This document shows, piece after piece, positions 40,089 through 49,580 of a stretch of DNA of 64,000 nt. The stretch is from Nocardioides albus (GTDB lineage: Bacteria; Actinomycetota; Actinomycetes; Propionibacteriales; Nocardioidaceae), in contig NZ_BMQT01000004.1 in the NCBI RefSeq assembly GCF_014648255.1, forward strand, positions 372,001 through 436,000, read 5' to 3'. The position numbers and the translations under genes were made by a program. How positions within the stretch are numbered: position 1 is the first letter of the stretch; the number at the start of each line of letters is the position of its first letter. The notes below the pieces were generated by a model, which had not been told where the DNA came from, searched no databases, and worked only from the letters and a program-made list of their open reading frames with translations.

Positions 40089-41300
40089 ATGGCTGAAGCA
40101 TTCATCTATGACCACCTGCGCACGCCGCGCGGGAAGGGTAAGAAGACCGGAGCGCTCCACGAGGTCAAGCCGATCGACCTGGTGGTCGGCCTGATCGACG
40201 AGGCGCGCAAGCGGAATCCCAACCTCGACCCGGCGCTGATCGACGACGTCGTCCTCGGTGTCGTCACCCCTGTCGGCGAGCAGGGCGGTGACATCGCCAA
40301 GACCGCCGCCATCAAGGCCGGTCTCCCCGAGACGACGGCCGGGGTGCAGCTCAACCGCTTCTGCGCCTCCGGCCTCGAGGCCGTGAACCAGGCCGCCTCC
40401 CGCGTACGCGGCGGGTTCGAGGACCTCATCCTCGCCGGCGGCGTCGAGTCGATGAGCAAGGCCCCGATGGGCAGCGACGGCGGCGCCTGGGCGCAGGACC
40501 CCGACACCGCCCTCAAGACCGGGTTCGTACCGCAGGGCATCGGCGCCGACCTGATCGCGACGCTGGAGGGCTTCAGCCGCGCGGACGTCGACCGCTACGC
40601 CGCCCAGTCGCACGCTCGGGCGGCCGCCGCCTGGGAGAACGGCTACTTCAAGGACGCCGTCATCCCGGTCGTCGACCAGACCGGTCTGACCGTGCTCGAC
40701 CACGACGAGCTGATCCGCCCCGGCACCACCGCCGAGACGCTGGCCGGCCTCAAGCCGTCCTTCCTCCAGCAGGGTCAGGAGGCCGGTTTCGACGACGTCG
40801 CGCTGGCCAAGTACCACTGGGTCGAGAAGATCGACCACGTCCACCACGCCGGAAACTCCTCCGGCATCGTCGACGGCTCCGCGCTGATGCTGATCGGCTC
40901 CGAGGAGGCGGGCAAGGCCAACGGGCTCACCCCGCGGGCCCGGATCATCTCGGCTGCCGTCTCCGGCGCCGACCCGACGATCATGCTCACCGGCCCCGCC
41001 CCGGCCTCGCGCAAGGCGCTGGCCAAGGCCGGCCTCACCGTCGACGACATCGACCTGTTCGAGATCAACGAGGCTTTCGCCGCGGTCGCGATGCGGTTCA
41101 TGAAGGACATGGGCATCGACGAGTCGGTCACCAACGTCAATGGCGGCGCGATCGCCATGGGTCACCCGCTGGGCGCGACCGGTGCCATCATCCTCGGCAC
41201 CCTGGTCGACGAGCTCGAGCGTCAGGGCAAGCGGCGCGGCCTCGCCACGCTGTGCGTCGGTGGCGGCATGGGTATCGCGACGATCGTCGAGCTGGTCTGA
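40089..41300 (+). CDS. fadA: Acetyl-CoA acyltransferase (thiolase)
   Basis: 403 residues with the thiolase triad: Cys92 ([13 protein letters not shown]), His359 ([15 protein letters not shown]) and Cys389 (TLCVGGGMG), plus NEAFA. It cleaves 3-ketoacyl-CoA, releasing acetyl-CoA, the last step of beta-oxidation. It is followed by fadB after a 229-bp gap containing a hairpin array, the usual actinobacterial fadA-fadB order. ATG 40089 directly follows the operator-promoter region. Confidence 0.95.
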   Translation: MAEAFIYDHLRTPRGKGKKTGALHEVKPIDLVVGLIDEARKRNPNLDPALIDDVVLGVVTPVGEQGGDIAKTAAIKAGLPETTAGVQLNRFCASGLEAVNQAASRVRGGFEDLILAGGVESMSKAPMGSDGGAWAQDPDTALKTGFVPQGIGADLIATLEGFSRADVDRYAAQSHARAAAAWENGYFKDAVIPVVDQTGLTVLDHDELIRPGTTAETLAGLKPSFLQQGQEAGFDDVALAKYHWVEKIDHVHHAGNSSGIVDGSALMLIGSEEAGKANGLTPRARIISAAVSGADPTIMLTGPAPASRKALAKAGLTVDDIDLFEINEAFAAVAMRFMKDMGIDESVTNVNGGAIAMGHPLGATGAIILGTLVDELERQGKRRGLATLCVGGGMGIATIVELV

Positions 41301-41305
41301 CGGGT

Positions 41306-41485
41306 CCGCGAATGCTCACCGAGGTAACTCGGTGAGCGCCCACGGACGTACCGCGAATGTTCACCGAGGTAACTCGGTGAGCGCCCACGGACGTACCGCG
41401 AATGTTCACCGAGGTAACTCGGTGAGCGCCCACCTCCCTCGTGGAACTCCGCGAAGGAAGCGACAACTGACCGAGGTACCTCGGT
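41306..41485. repeat. Tandem 45-bp hairpin array between fadA and fadB
   Basis: Three copies start at 41306, 41351 and 41396 (period 45 bp, the third truncated near 41433). Each carries the inverted repeat TCACCGAGgtaaCTCGGTGA. A fourth, diverged palindrome (ACCGAGGTACCTCGGT, 41470-41485) is perfect. The array would give four consecutive hairpins in the fadA-fadB mRNA. Confidence 0.85.
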
Positions 41486-41529
41486 GAACATCCCGGGCCG
41501 CGCCCCGGCACAGACTTGAAGGAAGACAC

Positions 41530-43695
41530 ATGAGCGAGACCGCAGTCCGCTATGACAAGGACGGCGACGGGATCGTCGTCCTCACCTTGGACGACCCGAA
41601 CCAGTCGGCCAACACGATGAACGAGCTGTACAAGACCTCGATGGCGGCGGCCGTCGAGAAGCTGTACGCCGAAGCAGACGACGTGACCGGCGTCGTGATC
41701 GCCTCCGCGAAGAAGACCTTCTTCGCCGGCGGCGACCTCAAGAACATGATCCAGGTGCGACCGGAGAACGGCGCCCAGGTCTTCGAGGAGGTCGAGGCCA
41801 TCAAGGCGACCCTCCGCAAGCTGGAGACCTTCCCGAAGCCGGTCGTCGCGGCGATCAACGGCGCCGCCCTCGGTGGCGGTCTGGAGATCGCGCTGACCGC
41901 GCAGCACCGGATCGCGCTGGACGCCCGCTACGACATCGGCCTGCCCGAGGTCTCCCTCGGTCTGCTCCCGGGCGGCGGTGGGGTCACCCGCGTCGTACGC
42001 CTCCTGGGCATCATGACCGGTCTGATGGACGTGCTCGGCCAGGGCACCAAGTTCAAGCCCGCCGCCGCGAAGGAGAAGGGACTGGTCGACGAGCTCGTCT
42101 CCTCCCCCGACGAGCTCGTCCCCGCCGCCAAGGCGTGGATCAAGGCCAACCCCGACGAGATCGCCCAGCCGTGGGACAAGCCCGGCTACAAGATGCCCGG
42201 TGGCAAGCCGACGTCGCCGGCGCTCGCGGGCTTCCTGCCGGCGTTCCCGCCGATCCTGCGCAAGCAGCTCAAGCAGTCCGACATGCGCGCGCCGAAGGCG
42301 ATCCTGTCGGCCGCGGTCGAGGGTGCGATGGTCGACTTCGACACTGCCACCCGGATCGAGTCGCGCTACTTCACCACGCTGGTCACCGGCCAGCAGTCGA
42401 AGAACATGATCCAGGCGTTCTTCTTCGACCTCGGTGCCATCGGCGCCGGCACGCTGCGCCCTGACGGCGTCGAGAAGTTCACCGCGAAGAAGGTGGGCGT
42501 GCTCGGTGCCGGGATGATGGGTGCGGGCATCGCGTACTCCTTCGCCCGGGCTGGTGCCGAGGTCGTCCTCAAGGACGTCGCCATCGAGTCGGCCGAGAAG
42601 GGCAAGGCCTACACCGCCAAGCTCAACGAGAAGGCGGTCTCGCGCGGCAAGCTCACCCAGGAGAAGGCCGACGAGATCCTCAACCGGATCACCGCGACCG
42701 TCGCGCCGGAGGACTTCGCGGGCGTCGACGTCGTCGTCGAGGCGGTCTTCGAGGACGTCGCCCTGAAGCAGAAGGTCTTCAGCGAGATCGCCCCGTTCGT
42801 CAACGAGGACGCGGTGCTCTGCTCCAACACCTCGACCCTGCCGATCACCGAGCTCGCCAAGGGGATCGACCGCCCGGCCGACTTCATCGGCCTGCACTTC
42901 TTCAGCCCCGTCGACAAGATGCCGCTGGTCGAGATCATCAAGGGCGCCGAGACGAACGACGTCGCGCTGGCCAAGGCGTACGACGTCGTCCAGCAGATCA
43001 AGAAGACCCCGATCGTCGTCAACGACAGCCGCGGCTTCTACACCTCGCGCGTGATCGGCACCCAGATCCAGGAAGGTCTGGAGCTGCTCGCCGAGGGCTT
43101 CGCGCCCTACTCGCTCGAGCGTGCCGCGACCCAGGCCGGGTTCCCGGTCGGGCCGCTGCAGATCGCCGACGAGCTCAACCACGAGCTCATGGTCAAGATC
43201 GCTCGTACGACCCGCGAGGCTGCCGGTGTCGAGGAGCTGACCACCACCGAGAAGGTGCTCACCCCGCTCATCGAGGCGGGTCGCTCCGGCAAGCTCAAGG
43301 GTGCCGGGTTCTACGACTACACCGACGGCAAGCGCGGCTCGATCTGGGCCGACCTCGGCAGCGTGTTCCCGGTCGCCGAGAAGCAGATCCCGATCAAGGA
43401 CGCCGAGGAGCGGATGCTCTTCATCGAGGCCCTGGAGACGGCGAAGTGCTTCGAGGAGGGGGTCATCACTTCGGCCGCCCACGCCAACATCGGCTCCATC
43501 TTCGGCATCGGCTTCCCGCCGCAGACCGGTGGTGCGGCCCAGTTCATCACCGGCTACGAGGCCGCTGACGGCTCGATCGGCATCGAGGCGTTCCTGGCTC
43601 GTGCCGACGAGCTGGCGGAGACGTACGGCGAGCGGTTCCGTCCGACGCAGTATCTTCGCGACCTGGCGGCGAAGGGTGAAGGCTTCCCCGCCTGA
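41530..43695 (+). CDS. fadB: 3-hydroxyacyl-CoA dehydrogenase / enoyl-CoA hydratase
   Basis: 721 residues. The N-terminal crotonase domain (1 to ~190) has GGDLKNM, GAALGGGLEIAL and LPEVSLGLLPGGGG with both catalytic Glu positions. The NAD-binding hydroxyacyl dehydrogenase starts at GAGMMGAGIA (326-335), with HFFSPVDKMPLVEII carrying the catalytic His. C-terminal dimer domains follow. It carries out the hydration and oxidation steps of beta-oxidation and forms a complex with the FadA thiolase. GAAGGAAG just upstream of the ATG is the ribosome site. Confidence 0.95.
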   Translation: MSETAVRYDKDGDGIVVLTLDDPNQSANTMNELYKTSMAAAVEKLYAEADDVTGVVIASAKKTFFAGGDLKNMIQVRPENGAQVFEEVEAIKATLRKLETFPKPVVAAINGAALGGGLEIALTAQHRIALDARYDIGLPEVSLGLLPGGGGVTRVVRLLGIMTGLMDVLGQGTKFKPAAAKEKGLVDELVSSPDELVPAAKAWIKANPDEIAQPWDKPGYKMPGGKPTSPALAGFLPAFPPILRKQLKQSDMRAPKAILSAAVEGAMVDFDTATRIESRYFTTLVTGQQSKNMIQAFFFDLGAIGAGTLRPDGVEKFTAKKVGVLGAGMMGAGIAYSFARAGAEVVLKDVAIESAEKGKAYTAKLNEKAVSRGKLTQEKADEILNRITATVAPEDFAGVDVVVEAVFEDVALKQKVFSEIAPFVNEDAVLCSNTSTLPITELAKGIDRPADFIGLHFFSPVDKMPLVEIIKGAETNDVALAKAYDVVQQIKKTPIVVNDSRGFYTSRVIGTQIQEGLELLAEGFAPYSLERAATQAGFPVGPLQIADELNHELMVKIARTTREAAGVEELTTTEKVLTPLIEAGRSGKLKGAGFYDYTDGKRGSIWADLGSVFPVAEKQIPIKDAEERMLFIEALETAKCFEEGVITSAAHANIGSIFGIGFPPQTGGAAQFITGYEAADGSIGIEAFLARADELAETYGERFRPTQYLRDLAAKGEGFPA

Positions 43696-43730
43696 TCAGC
43701 TCTGCCTGAACCCAACCACGGCATTGTGGT

Positions 43731-43768
43731 GAACCGGCACGGATCCTGTGAAGGAACCGTGCCGGTTC
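43731..43768. terminator. Terminator after fadB
   Basis: 12-bp stem GAACCGGCACGG/CCGTGCCGGTTC (43731-43742, 43757-43768), extended inward by TCC/GGA around a six-base loop. It is 35 bp past the fadB stop. Confidence 0.8.
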
Positions 43769-43839
43769 CGCATTTGCGGGGCCGATGCGGATCGGCCTGT
43801 GCGACTCTTTGCCTTCCGCAGAGGTCGAGGAGGATGTAC

Positions 43840-45249
43840 GTGGCGATGCGAGGCAGCAGCCGAAGGCGTGAGCTCGTTGTGGGGATCGTGATCGTCGGGA
43901 TCCTCCTGCTGGTCGCGATCGGGTGCGTGATCGCGGTGGTCCTGGATCGGGATGACGAGACGGAGTCGGCGAGTCTCGAGCTGTCCGACGAGTGGCGGTC
44001 CGTCGCCGGAGTACGCGACGTGGTGGCAGTCGAGGAGTCGCTTCGCATCCCGGGGGAGGACTTCGGTGAGCAGGACCGTTGGGAGCACTCCGTCCGTATC
44101 GAGGTGACGCTGGAGGACGATCTGACGGGGCCCGAGGCAGCCGAAGCCGGCACCGAGGTGCTGGGGTTGCTGACACCCGAGATCGCCCTGAAAGCACCCG
44201 AGGCCGCTGCTGACCGGAGCCGCGCATCGTTCATTGTCAGCTCCACCGGCATCCAGGTCGGCTCGGGCGGGTTGGTCCCGCTCGACGCGGTCGGGGACGC
44301 GCTAGCCGATGCCGTCGCGCTGCGTGATGCCGGCGCCACGTCGGTGTCGTTGAGCGTCTCCGAAGAGCGGTCAGACCGCCCTGCCAAGGCCGACGTGCGT
44401 GCCACGAAGGACGCGCTGGTCGCGGTCGCCACGGTCGCCCGCACCTCTCGGCGCCCGGTCGACCTCCTGGGCGGCGAGGCCTGGTATCGGTCGAACGAGC
44501 TCCCCGATCCGGTCGAGGTCGGTCTGGTGGCAGCTGCCTCCGAGCGTCCGTCGGTGACCTCCGCGCAGCTGTCCGCACCGTTCGACCCGCTGATCGTCCT
44601 GGTCGAGGCGGCCGAGGGCGACCGGGTGATCGCGGACGTCAGCCGTTGGCTCGCTGCGTACGACGCCTATCCCGGTGCTTCGGGGAAGCCGCTCGCGTTC
44701 TCCGTCGAGGGGACCCGCGGTGGCAAGGCCGAAGGCTGGGTCGGCGGCGTGACCCCGCCGCAGACGACGATGACACCGTTCGGGAGCGGCGACCCCTGGC
44801 CCGCCGACCCGGGGGCGCCGTCGTGCCGGATGGAGGATCTCGAGGTCACCTTCGGCGGCCAGGACGCCGCCGCGGGTTCGCGGCAGGCATGGCTCCGGGC
44901 TCGGAACACCAGCGGCGGCGCGTGCGCGATCGAGAGCGTGCCCGCGGTCGAGTTCCTGAACGCGGACGGTGCCGCACAGGCCGGTGTGAGCGTCGAGCCC
45001 TATGAGCCGTCGATGGTGCCTGCGCGCGTGGTCGTCCCGGCAGGCGAGTCGGTGATGGCGGCGCTCGACTGGCAGGCGATGTCCACCGCGAACGACCCCG
45101 ACGTCACCACCGAGCTCCGGGTGGTGGCGATACCCGGCGGCCCTGCGGTCACGCTCGGTGTCGGCGTGCCCGGCGGGCCGAGCGACCTCGACATCCTCGA
45201 CGGGGCCGAGGTGCGGATCAGCCCCTGGGCGCAGGGGACCGCCCACTGA
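43840..45249 (+). CDS. Membrane-anchored protein with DUF4232-like C-terminal domain
   Basis: 469 residues. A basic N-terminus (MRGSSRRREL) and one membrane helix (about 11-34) place the rest outside the cell. Residues ~50-300 are an alpha/beta domain of unknown type. The C-terminal part (CRMEDLEVTFGGQDAAAGSRQAWLRARNTSGGACAIESVPAVEFL ...) has the paired Cys and beta-sandwich pattern of DUF4232. The start is GTG 43840, six bases after GAGGAGG; the ATG at 43834 abuts that site and is less likely. Function unknown; it is followed by a small SPFH-like gene. Confidence 0.75.
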   Translation: MAMRGSSRRRELVVGIVIVGILLLVAIGCVIAVVLDRDDETESASLELSDEWRSVAGVRDVVAVEESLRIPGEDFGEQDRWEHSVRIEVTLEDDLTGPEAAEAGTEVLGLLTPEIALKAPEAAADRSRASFIVSSTGIQVGSGGLVPLDAVGDALADAVALRDAGATSVSLSVSEERSDRPAKADVRATKDALVAVATVARTSRRPVDLLGGEAWYRSNELPDPVEVGLVAAASERPSVTSAQLSAPFDPLIVLVEAAEGDRVIADVSRWLAAYDAYPGASGKPLAFSVEGTRGGKAEGWVGGVTPPQTTMTPFGSGDPWPADPGAPSCRMEDLEVTFGGQDAAAGSRQAWLRARNTSGGACAIESVPAVEFLNADGAAQAGVSVEPYEPSMVPARVVVPAGESVMAALDWQAMSTANDPDVTTELRVVAIPGGPAVTLGVGVPGGPSDLDILDGAEVRISPWAQGTAH

Positions 45250-45319
45250 CGTACGAGCCAGGAGGAATGGGTGGCAGAGCCCATTCGGGATCGGGTCCTG
45301 GCAGAGAAGACTCGAGGCC

Positions 45320-45838
45320 ATGGGGGAGATGGCGACGGTCTCGGCGATCGCGGTGGTCGCGGTCGTCCTCGTCGTGGCCTCGCTGCTGCGGCGGGCTCAC
45401 CGCGGTGAGTGCTTGGTGGTGACCCGGCACCGGCGGATCGTCCGGATCGCCTCGGGCTCGACGACGCTGGCGATCCCGGGCTTCCACGAGGTGCTCGAGT
45501 GGCCGACCGATCAGATCGAGATCGCGATCGTGGTCCGATCCCGGAGCAAGGACGGCCAAGACGTACGCGTCCTCGCCACCTTCTCCGTCGACGTCGACCC
45601 GCCACGGGCGGGTGCGGCGTACATCGACCCGCGCGCCGTGCTGCACACGGCGCTCGAGCGCCGGGTCGCCGACGCGGTCCGCGCCCGCCCAGCGGCGTGG
45701 CTGGCCGACGAGCAGACCGGCCTCCGGGCCGCCACCGTCGGCCTCCGGATCGACGGTCTCGCCGGTGGTGTGGTGACGGATGTGGTCATCGACGAGGTCG
45801 ACCTGCTGCTGCATCCCGGTCGACCCGACGACGACTGA
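45320..45838 (+). CDS. Short SPFH/band 7-like membrane protein
   Basis: 172 residues: one N-terminal helix (about 6-22) and an SPFH-like domain (HRGECLVVTRHRRIVRIASGS, VVRSRSKDGQDVRVLATFSVDVDPP, then a helical segment ERRVADAVRARPAAWL). It lacks the coiled coil of flotillins and is about half the length of stomatins, so it may be a minimal or truncated family member. The ATG at 45320 has GAGG upstream. It lies 70 bp after the DUF4232-like gene and may share its transcript. Confidence 0.72.
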   Translation: MGEMATVSAIAVVAVVLVVASLLRRAHRGECLVVTRHRRIVRIASGSTTLAIPGFHEVLEWPTDQIEIAIVVRSRSKDGQDVRVLATFSVDVDPPRAGAAYIDPRAVLHTALERRVADAVRARPAAWLADEQTGLRAATVGLRIDGLAGGVVTDVVIDEVDLLLHPGRPDDD

Positions 45839-45887
45839 GCGCGCCGTCGTCGTCGGATCGAGCCGGATCAGGTCGGGCCAGGTCAGA

Positions 45888-48698
45888 TCAGCGGATGGTG
45901 CTGGTGGCCGCCGAGGTGGCGGTCTTGGTGTAGTAGCCGGTCTTGCGACCGGTCACCCGGACCCGGATGCGGTCGCCGCGGTCGATGGACCTCAGCCGGT
46001 ACGTCTTCCCCGTGGCTCCCGAGATGGCCTTGCCGTTGCGCAACCACTGGTAGGAGTACGAGATCGTGCCCGGCTGCCATGTGCCCCGGTTGGCGGTGAG
46101 CAGGTAGCCCACCTTGCGGGTGCCGCTGATCGACGGCGTGACCGACGTCAGGTAGCCGGCCAGGATCTTGCCGGTGCCCGAGCTCCACTTGCTGCCCGGG
46201 TTGGCCGCCGGCCACGTCGAGGAGTAGGCCGTGACCTTGACGTGGATCGTCTTGGCGTGGTCGGAACCGGTCAGCTTGTAGGTCGACCCGGTGGCCCCGC
46301 TGATGGGCGCTCCGTTGCGCATCCACTGGTACTTGACCGTGGTCGCGCTCGGACTCCACGAACCCTTCGACGACGTCAGCGTGTAGCCGACCCGCTGGCT
46401 GCCGCTGATCCGCGGGGCGGCAGTGTTCGCGATCGTCTTCGGGGTGCAGGTGTAGAGCTCCAGACCATCGACGTACCAACCGAGGAGCGAGCCCTCGCTG
46501 TCGCCGCGGACGACCCACTGGAGCTGGACCGTCTTCCCGGCGAACGATGACAGGTCGACACGGGAGCTGATCCACCCGTTGGAGTCGCCACCGAAGCCGG
46601 TCATCGGCTTGCTGGGGCTGTTGAGCAGCAGCTTCTGTCTCGGGCCGTTAACCCAGGCCGAGGACGGGATGGCGGTCGCGACTCCGTTGACCAGCAGGCG
46701 GGCCTCGCCGCCGTCGTAGTACTGCGGCGCGGGATGGGCAGGATCGCCGCCGGGGTACCACTCGAAGAGATACCAGTGGCTGAACCGCAGGTAGGTCCGC
46801 TTGCCGGTCGGCACCTTGATGCCGGACGTGGTCAGGCCGCTGGCCGTCGGATCGCCGTACGCCTTCGGGTCGGGGTTCCAGCCGAAGTCGGAGCCGTTGC
46901 CGTCGCGGTCGTTGGCGGGTACGCCGTCGGCTGCGTCGGGCGCCCGGTTCCACAGGACCCCGAGGCTCGTGGTCGGAGTCGGTGACGCGACCTTGTCGAC
47001 GCTGCCGGCGGGGCAGGTGTTCGGCGCCTCGGCGGGACGGGTCGCGCCCGCCTTGGTGGGCGACTTCGCGAGCTCGGTCGCCTCGGTGGCCAGACGGACC
47101 TGGGTGCAGTCGGCGGTGGTGAAGCCGGCCGTGCCGGCGGTGGCCAGGGCGTCACAGCCGGTGGCCAGCGTACGGCCGAGATCTGCGTACTGGCTCCCGG
47201 AGACGAGGTGCTGGATCGTGTAGAGGTAGAGGGCCGCCGTCTTCTGCAGGGTGGCGTCGTCAGCGTCGATCCCGGTGATCGTGCGGCCGTTGAAGGTGCC
47301 TCCCTGGGAGATGAGGTGGGCCGTCTTGTTGCCGACGCCGCTGTTGGTGTGCACGCCGCCACCGTCTGCGTAGTAGGTGAGGTCGTCGGCGTCCCACAGC
47401 GAGCTGGTCATCCGGTCCGGCTGGCCGTAGGCGGTGGGGCTGGCCATCGAGCGGATTGCGCCCAGGGAGGAGTCCTCGCCGACCCGCCAGTCGGTCGGGG
47501 AGTCGCCGGGTGTGGCGTAGCGGTGGTCGACGATCTCGCCCATCACGTCGGCCAGCGACTCGTTGATGGCGCCCGACTCGTACCAGTAGAAGAGGTTCGA
47601 GCTGTGCTCGATCACGCCGTGGGTCAGCTCGTGGGCGACGATGTCGTCGACTGCGAGGCCCTGGCCGAGGTAGATCTGCTGCCCATTCCAGAAGGCGTTC
47701 TTCATCGGGCACGACGGCGTGTAGTCCGGCTCCAGAGGCTCGCAGTAGCGGGTCGTCGCGGTGACCGCGTTGCCCGCGGAGCCCTCGGACCAGCCGATCT
47801 CCTCGGTCAGATCCAGGCCGAGCGATGCGTAGAGGTCGGAGGTGGCGCCGATCAGGTCGTAGGCCCTGTCCACCTCTGCGAGCCCGGTGGCGGCGTCGCC
47901 CTCGCGGCGCTTGACCGTCGAGCTGGTGTCCGCGCAGCCGATCGCGTCGCTGCGTACGTTGGCATCGTCGCAGATACGGCGATTCGCGTGGGCGATCTCG
48001 TTGACGTGCATGAGGACGCGACCGGTGCCGGCGTGGACCAGGACCGTCTCGCGGATGGTGGAGCCGTTGGTCACCGTGAAGCGATAGACGCTCGTCTCGC
48101 CGATCTGGGGGCCGTGGATCAGATCGTCGTCGTAGAGCCAGGTGCCCTGTGCGGCGACCCGGAGCCCGGTGGCTGCGTCGTGGGCCTTGCTGACGACGGT
48201 CCGGGCCGCATCCGCTGCGTCGGCACGGTCCGCGCTGGCGGCCTCGGCCGAGGTGGCGTCGGAGAGGTTGGTGGACGCCGAGGTGAGGCCACGCTCCTCG
48301 TCGAGGCCGAGGACGACTTCGCCGCCGAGAACGGGGAGGCCGTCGACGTACTGGCCGAACCTGGTCACCGACCCGCCGCCCACGGCCGCGGTCGTGTCCT
48401 GCTCGCGGAGGTCGAGGTCATCGGTGCCGAGGGCCTCGCCGGCGCGCCCGAGGTGGGTCTGGGCGGCCTTGGCGGGAGCGACCGATGCGCCCAGCGGCTC
48501 GGCAGCGGCACGCTTGGCGCCGATGAAGTCGGCCTCTCCGCTGGCGGTCCGGTGGACAGTCAGGGGCACACCGGCGCGCTCCGTGTAGGTCGCGATCGGG
48601 TCGGGTTCGGCGGCGTAGGAGGTCATCGGGATGACGCTCATCCCGCCGAGAGCGAGTGACGCCGCGGCCAACGCGACGACACGTCCATGACGTGGCAC
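45888..48698 (-). CDS. Secreted M4 (thermolysin-like) metalloprotease with C-terminal repeats
   Basis: 936 residues. A signal peptide precedes a propeptide with FTP/PepSY-like segments (to ~230). The M4 catalytic domain has zinc site HELTH (356-360) with third ligand Glu380 in GAINESLADVMGE. A carbohydrate/MAM-like beta-sandwich follows, then two tandem Ig-like repeats (VKYQWMRNGAPISGATG... and SYQWLRNGKAISGATG...) that often anchor actinobacterial exoenzymes. The start is GTG 48698, with AGGGGA six bases upstream; an in-frame ATG at 48761 has no such site. It is a single gene, divergent from a PadR operon. Confidence 0.92.
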   Translation of the reverse strand: MPRHGRVVALAAASLALGGMSVIPMTSYAAEPDPIATYTERAGVPLTVHRTASGEADFIGAKRAAAEPLGASVAPAKAAQTHLGRAGEALGTDDLDLREQDTTAAVGGGSVTRFGQYVDGLPVLGGEVVLGLDEERGLTSASTNLSDATSAEAASADRADAADAARTVVSKAHDAATGLRVAAQGTWLYDDDLIHGPQIGETSVYRFTVTNGSTIRETVLVHAGTGRVLMHVNEIAHANRRICDDANVRSDAIGCADTSSTVKRREGDAATGLAEVDRAYDLIGATSDLYASLGLDLTEEIGWSEGSAGNAVTATTRYCEPLEPDYTPSCPMKNAFWNGQQIYLGQGLAVDDIVAHELTHGVIEHSSNLFYWYESGAINESLADVMGEIVDHRYATPGDSPTDWRVGEDSSLGAIRSMASPTAYGQPDRMTSSLWDADDLTYYADGGGVHTNSGVGNKTAHLISQGGTFNGRTITGIDADDATLQKTAALYLYTIQHLVSGSQYADLGRTLATGCDALATAGTAGFTTADCTQVRLATEATELAKSPTKAGATRPAEAPNTCPAGSVDKVASPTPTTSLGVLWNRAPDAADGVPANDRDGNGSDFGWNPDPKAYGDPTASGLTTSGIKVPTGKRTYLRFSHWYLFEWYPGGDPAHPAPQYYDGGEARLLVNGVATAIPSSAWVNGPRQKLLLNSPSKPMTGFGGDSNGWISSRVDLSSFAGKTVQLQWVVRGDSEGSLLGWYVDGLELYTCTPKTIANTAAPRISGSQRVGYTLTSSKGSWSPSATTVKYQWMRNGAPISGATGSTYKLTGSDHAKTIHVKVTAYSSTWPAANPGSKWSSGTGKILAGYLTSVTPSISGTRKVGYLLTANRGTWQPGTISYSYQWLRNGKAISGATGKTYRLRSIDRGDRIRVRVTGRKTGYYTKTATSAATSTIR

Positions 48699-48837
48699 TT
48701 CTTGTCCCCTGTTCAGGTGGCTGGTGGGTGCCGACCCGAACCGGCGGCGGAAGTCTTCCATGTGCAGAGCGCGTCGGCAGCGGAATATCCGGAACCTCGG
48801 CCGTTGGTCCTGGCGACCTCGGCTTGCGACGCGTTGC

Positions 48838-48862
48838 ATACTCGGTATATACATACTCAGTA
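48838..48862. promoter_or_regulatory. Direct-repeat operator candidate for PadR
   Basis: ATACTCGGTA (48838-48847) and ATACTCAGTA (48853-48862) are direct repeats at 15-bp spacing, with the palindrome GTATATAC between them. They lie just upstream of padR's ribosome site (AGGGAGG, 48866-48872), so padR is probably autoregulated. Confidence 0.5.
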
Positions 48863-48879
48863 ACTAGGGAGGTGAGCGA

Positions 48880-49437
48880 ATGTCTGTGAAGCACGCACTG
48901 CTGGCGCTGCTCGAGAAGCCGCGCTACGGCTATGAGCTGCGCGCCGAGTTCGAGCAGCGCACCGGCGCGAGCTGGCCGCTGAACGTCGGGCAGGTCTATA
49001 CGACCCTGTCGCGACTCGAGCGGGACGGCCTCGTCGAGGCCGGAGGGACCGACGCGGAGGGGCGGTCCCTCTACCAGCTGACCGAGGCCGGGCGGGTCGA
49101 GGTGAAGGGCTGGTTCGACACCCCGGTGGAGCGTACGCAGCCACAGCGCGACGAGCTCGCGATCAAGCTCGCGGTCGCGGTCGCCGTGCCGAGCGTGGAC
49201 GTCGGCAAGGTCGTCCAGCAGCAGCGCAACGCGACGATGCAGGCGCTCCAGGGGTATCGCCGCCAAGCGCGCTCCGGCGCCGGCGACGACCTCGCCGGGG
49301 GGCTCGTCCTCGACCGGCTCGTCTTCGCGGCCGAGGCCGAGATCCGCTGGCTCGACCACTGTGAATCCCGGCTTCGCCGGGCGGCGACGAGCACCGCGCC
49401 GGAACCCGCCGAGCCCACCGAAGGAGGGCCGCGATGA
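48880..49437 (+). CDS. PadR-family regulator (long subtype) of an ABC exporter
   Basis: 185 residues: a winged helix (MSVKHALLALLEKPRYGYELRAEFEQ ... QVYTTLSRLERDGLVE, 1-75) and a helical C-terminal domain (about 90-180), as in the Vir/AphA-like PadR-s1 group. It begins an operon with a small ORF and an ABC transporter, all coupled by overlapping stop/start codons. In such operons PadR usually represses the exporter and its own gene; the direct repeats at 48838-48862 are the likely site. Confidence 0.92.
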   Translation: MSVKHALLALLEKPRYGYELRAEFEQRTGASWPLNVGQVYTTLSRLERDGLVEAGGTDAEGRSLYQLTEAGRVEVKGWFDTPVERTQPQRDELAIKLAVAVAVPSVDVGKVVQQQRNATMQALQGYRRQARSGAGDDLAGGLVLDRLVFAAEAEIRWLDHCESRLRRAATSTAPEPAEPTEGGPR

Positions 49438-49580
49438 ACGCCGCCCTCGCCCACGACCTGCGCCGCCTCAGCCACGACAGCGATCGCTGGCTCGCCGACG
49501 CCCGCGAGCGGCTCAGCCGCCGCGTCCATGCAACCCCCGCCAAAGCGGGTCCCACTACCGAGGAGTCCACCGATGAGTGA
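49434..49580 (+). CDS. Small ORF (48 residues) between padR and the ABC genes
   Basis: The ATG at 49434 overlaps the padR stop (ATGA), and the TGA at 49578-49580 overlaps the ABC gene start at 49573. Both couplings argue that it is translated as a link in the operon. The product (MNAALAHDLRRLSHDSDRWL ... EESTDE) is a basic, helical peptide with an acidic end and no membrane helix. It could be a small regulator or an accessory subunit of the exporter. No homologue recognised. Confidence 0.6.
   Translation: MNAALAHDLRRLSHDSDRWLADARERLSRRVHATPAKAGPTTEESTDE

Noticed and set aside
41306..41485. Regular 45-bp repeats that could be read as a CRISPR array
   Set aside because: Whole 45-bp units are copied with no unique spacers, each unit is palindromic, only about three copies exist, and no cas gene is present.
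43734..43840. Longer versions of the DUF4232-like gene starting upstream (including ATG 43834)
   Set aside because: The upstream frame runs through the fadB terminator hairpin, and ATG 43834 abuts GAGGAGG with no spacing; GTG 43840 has the right distance.
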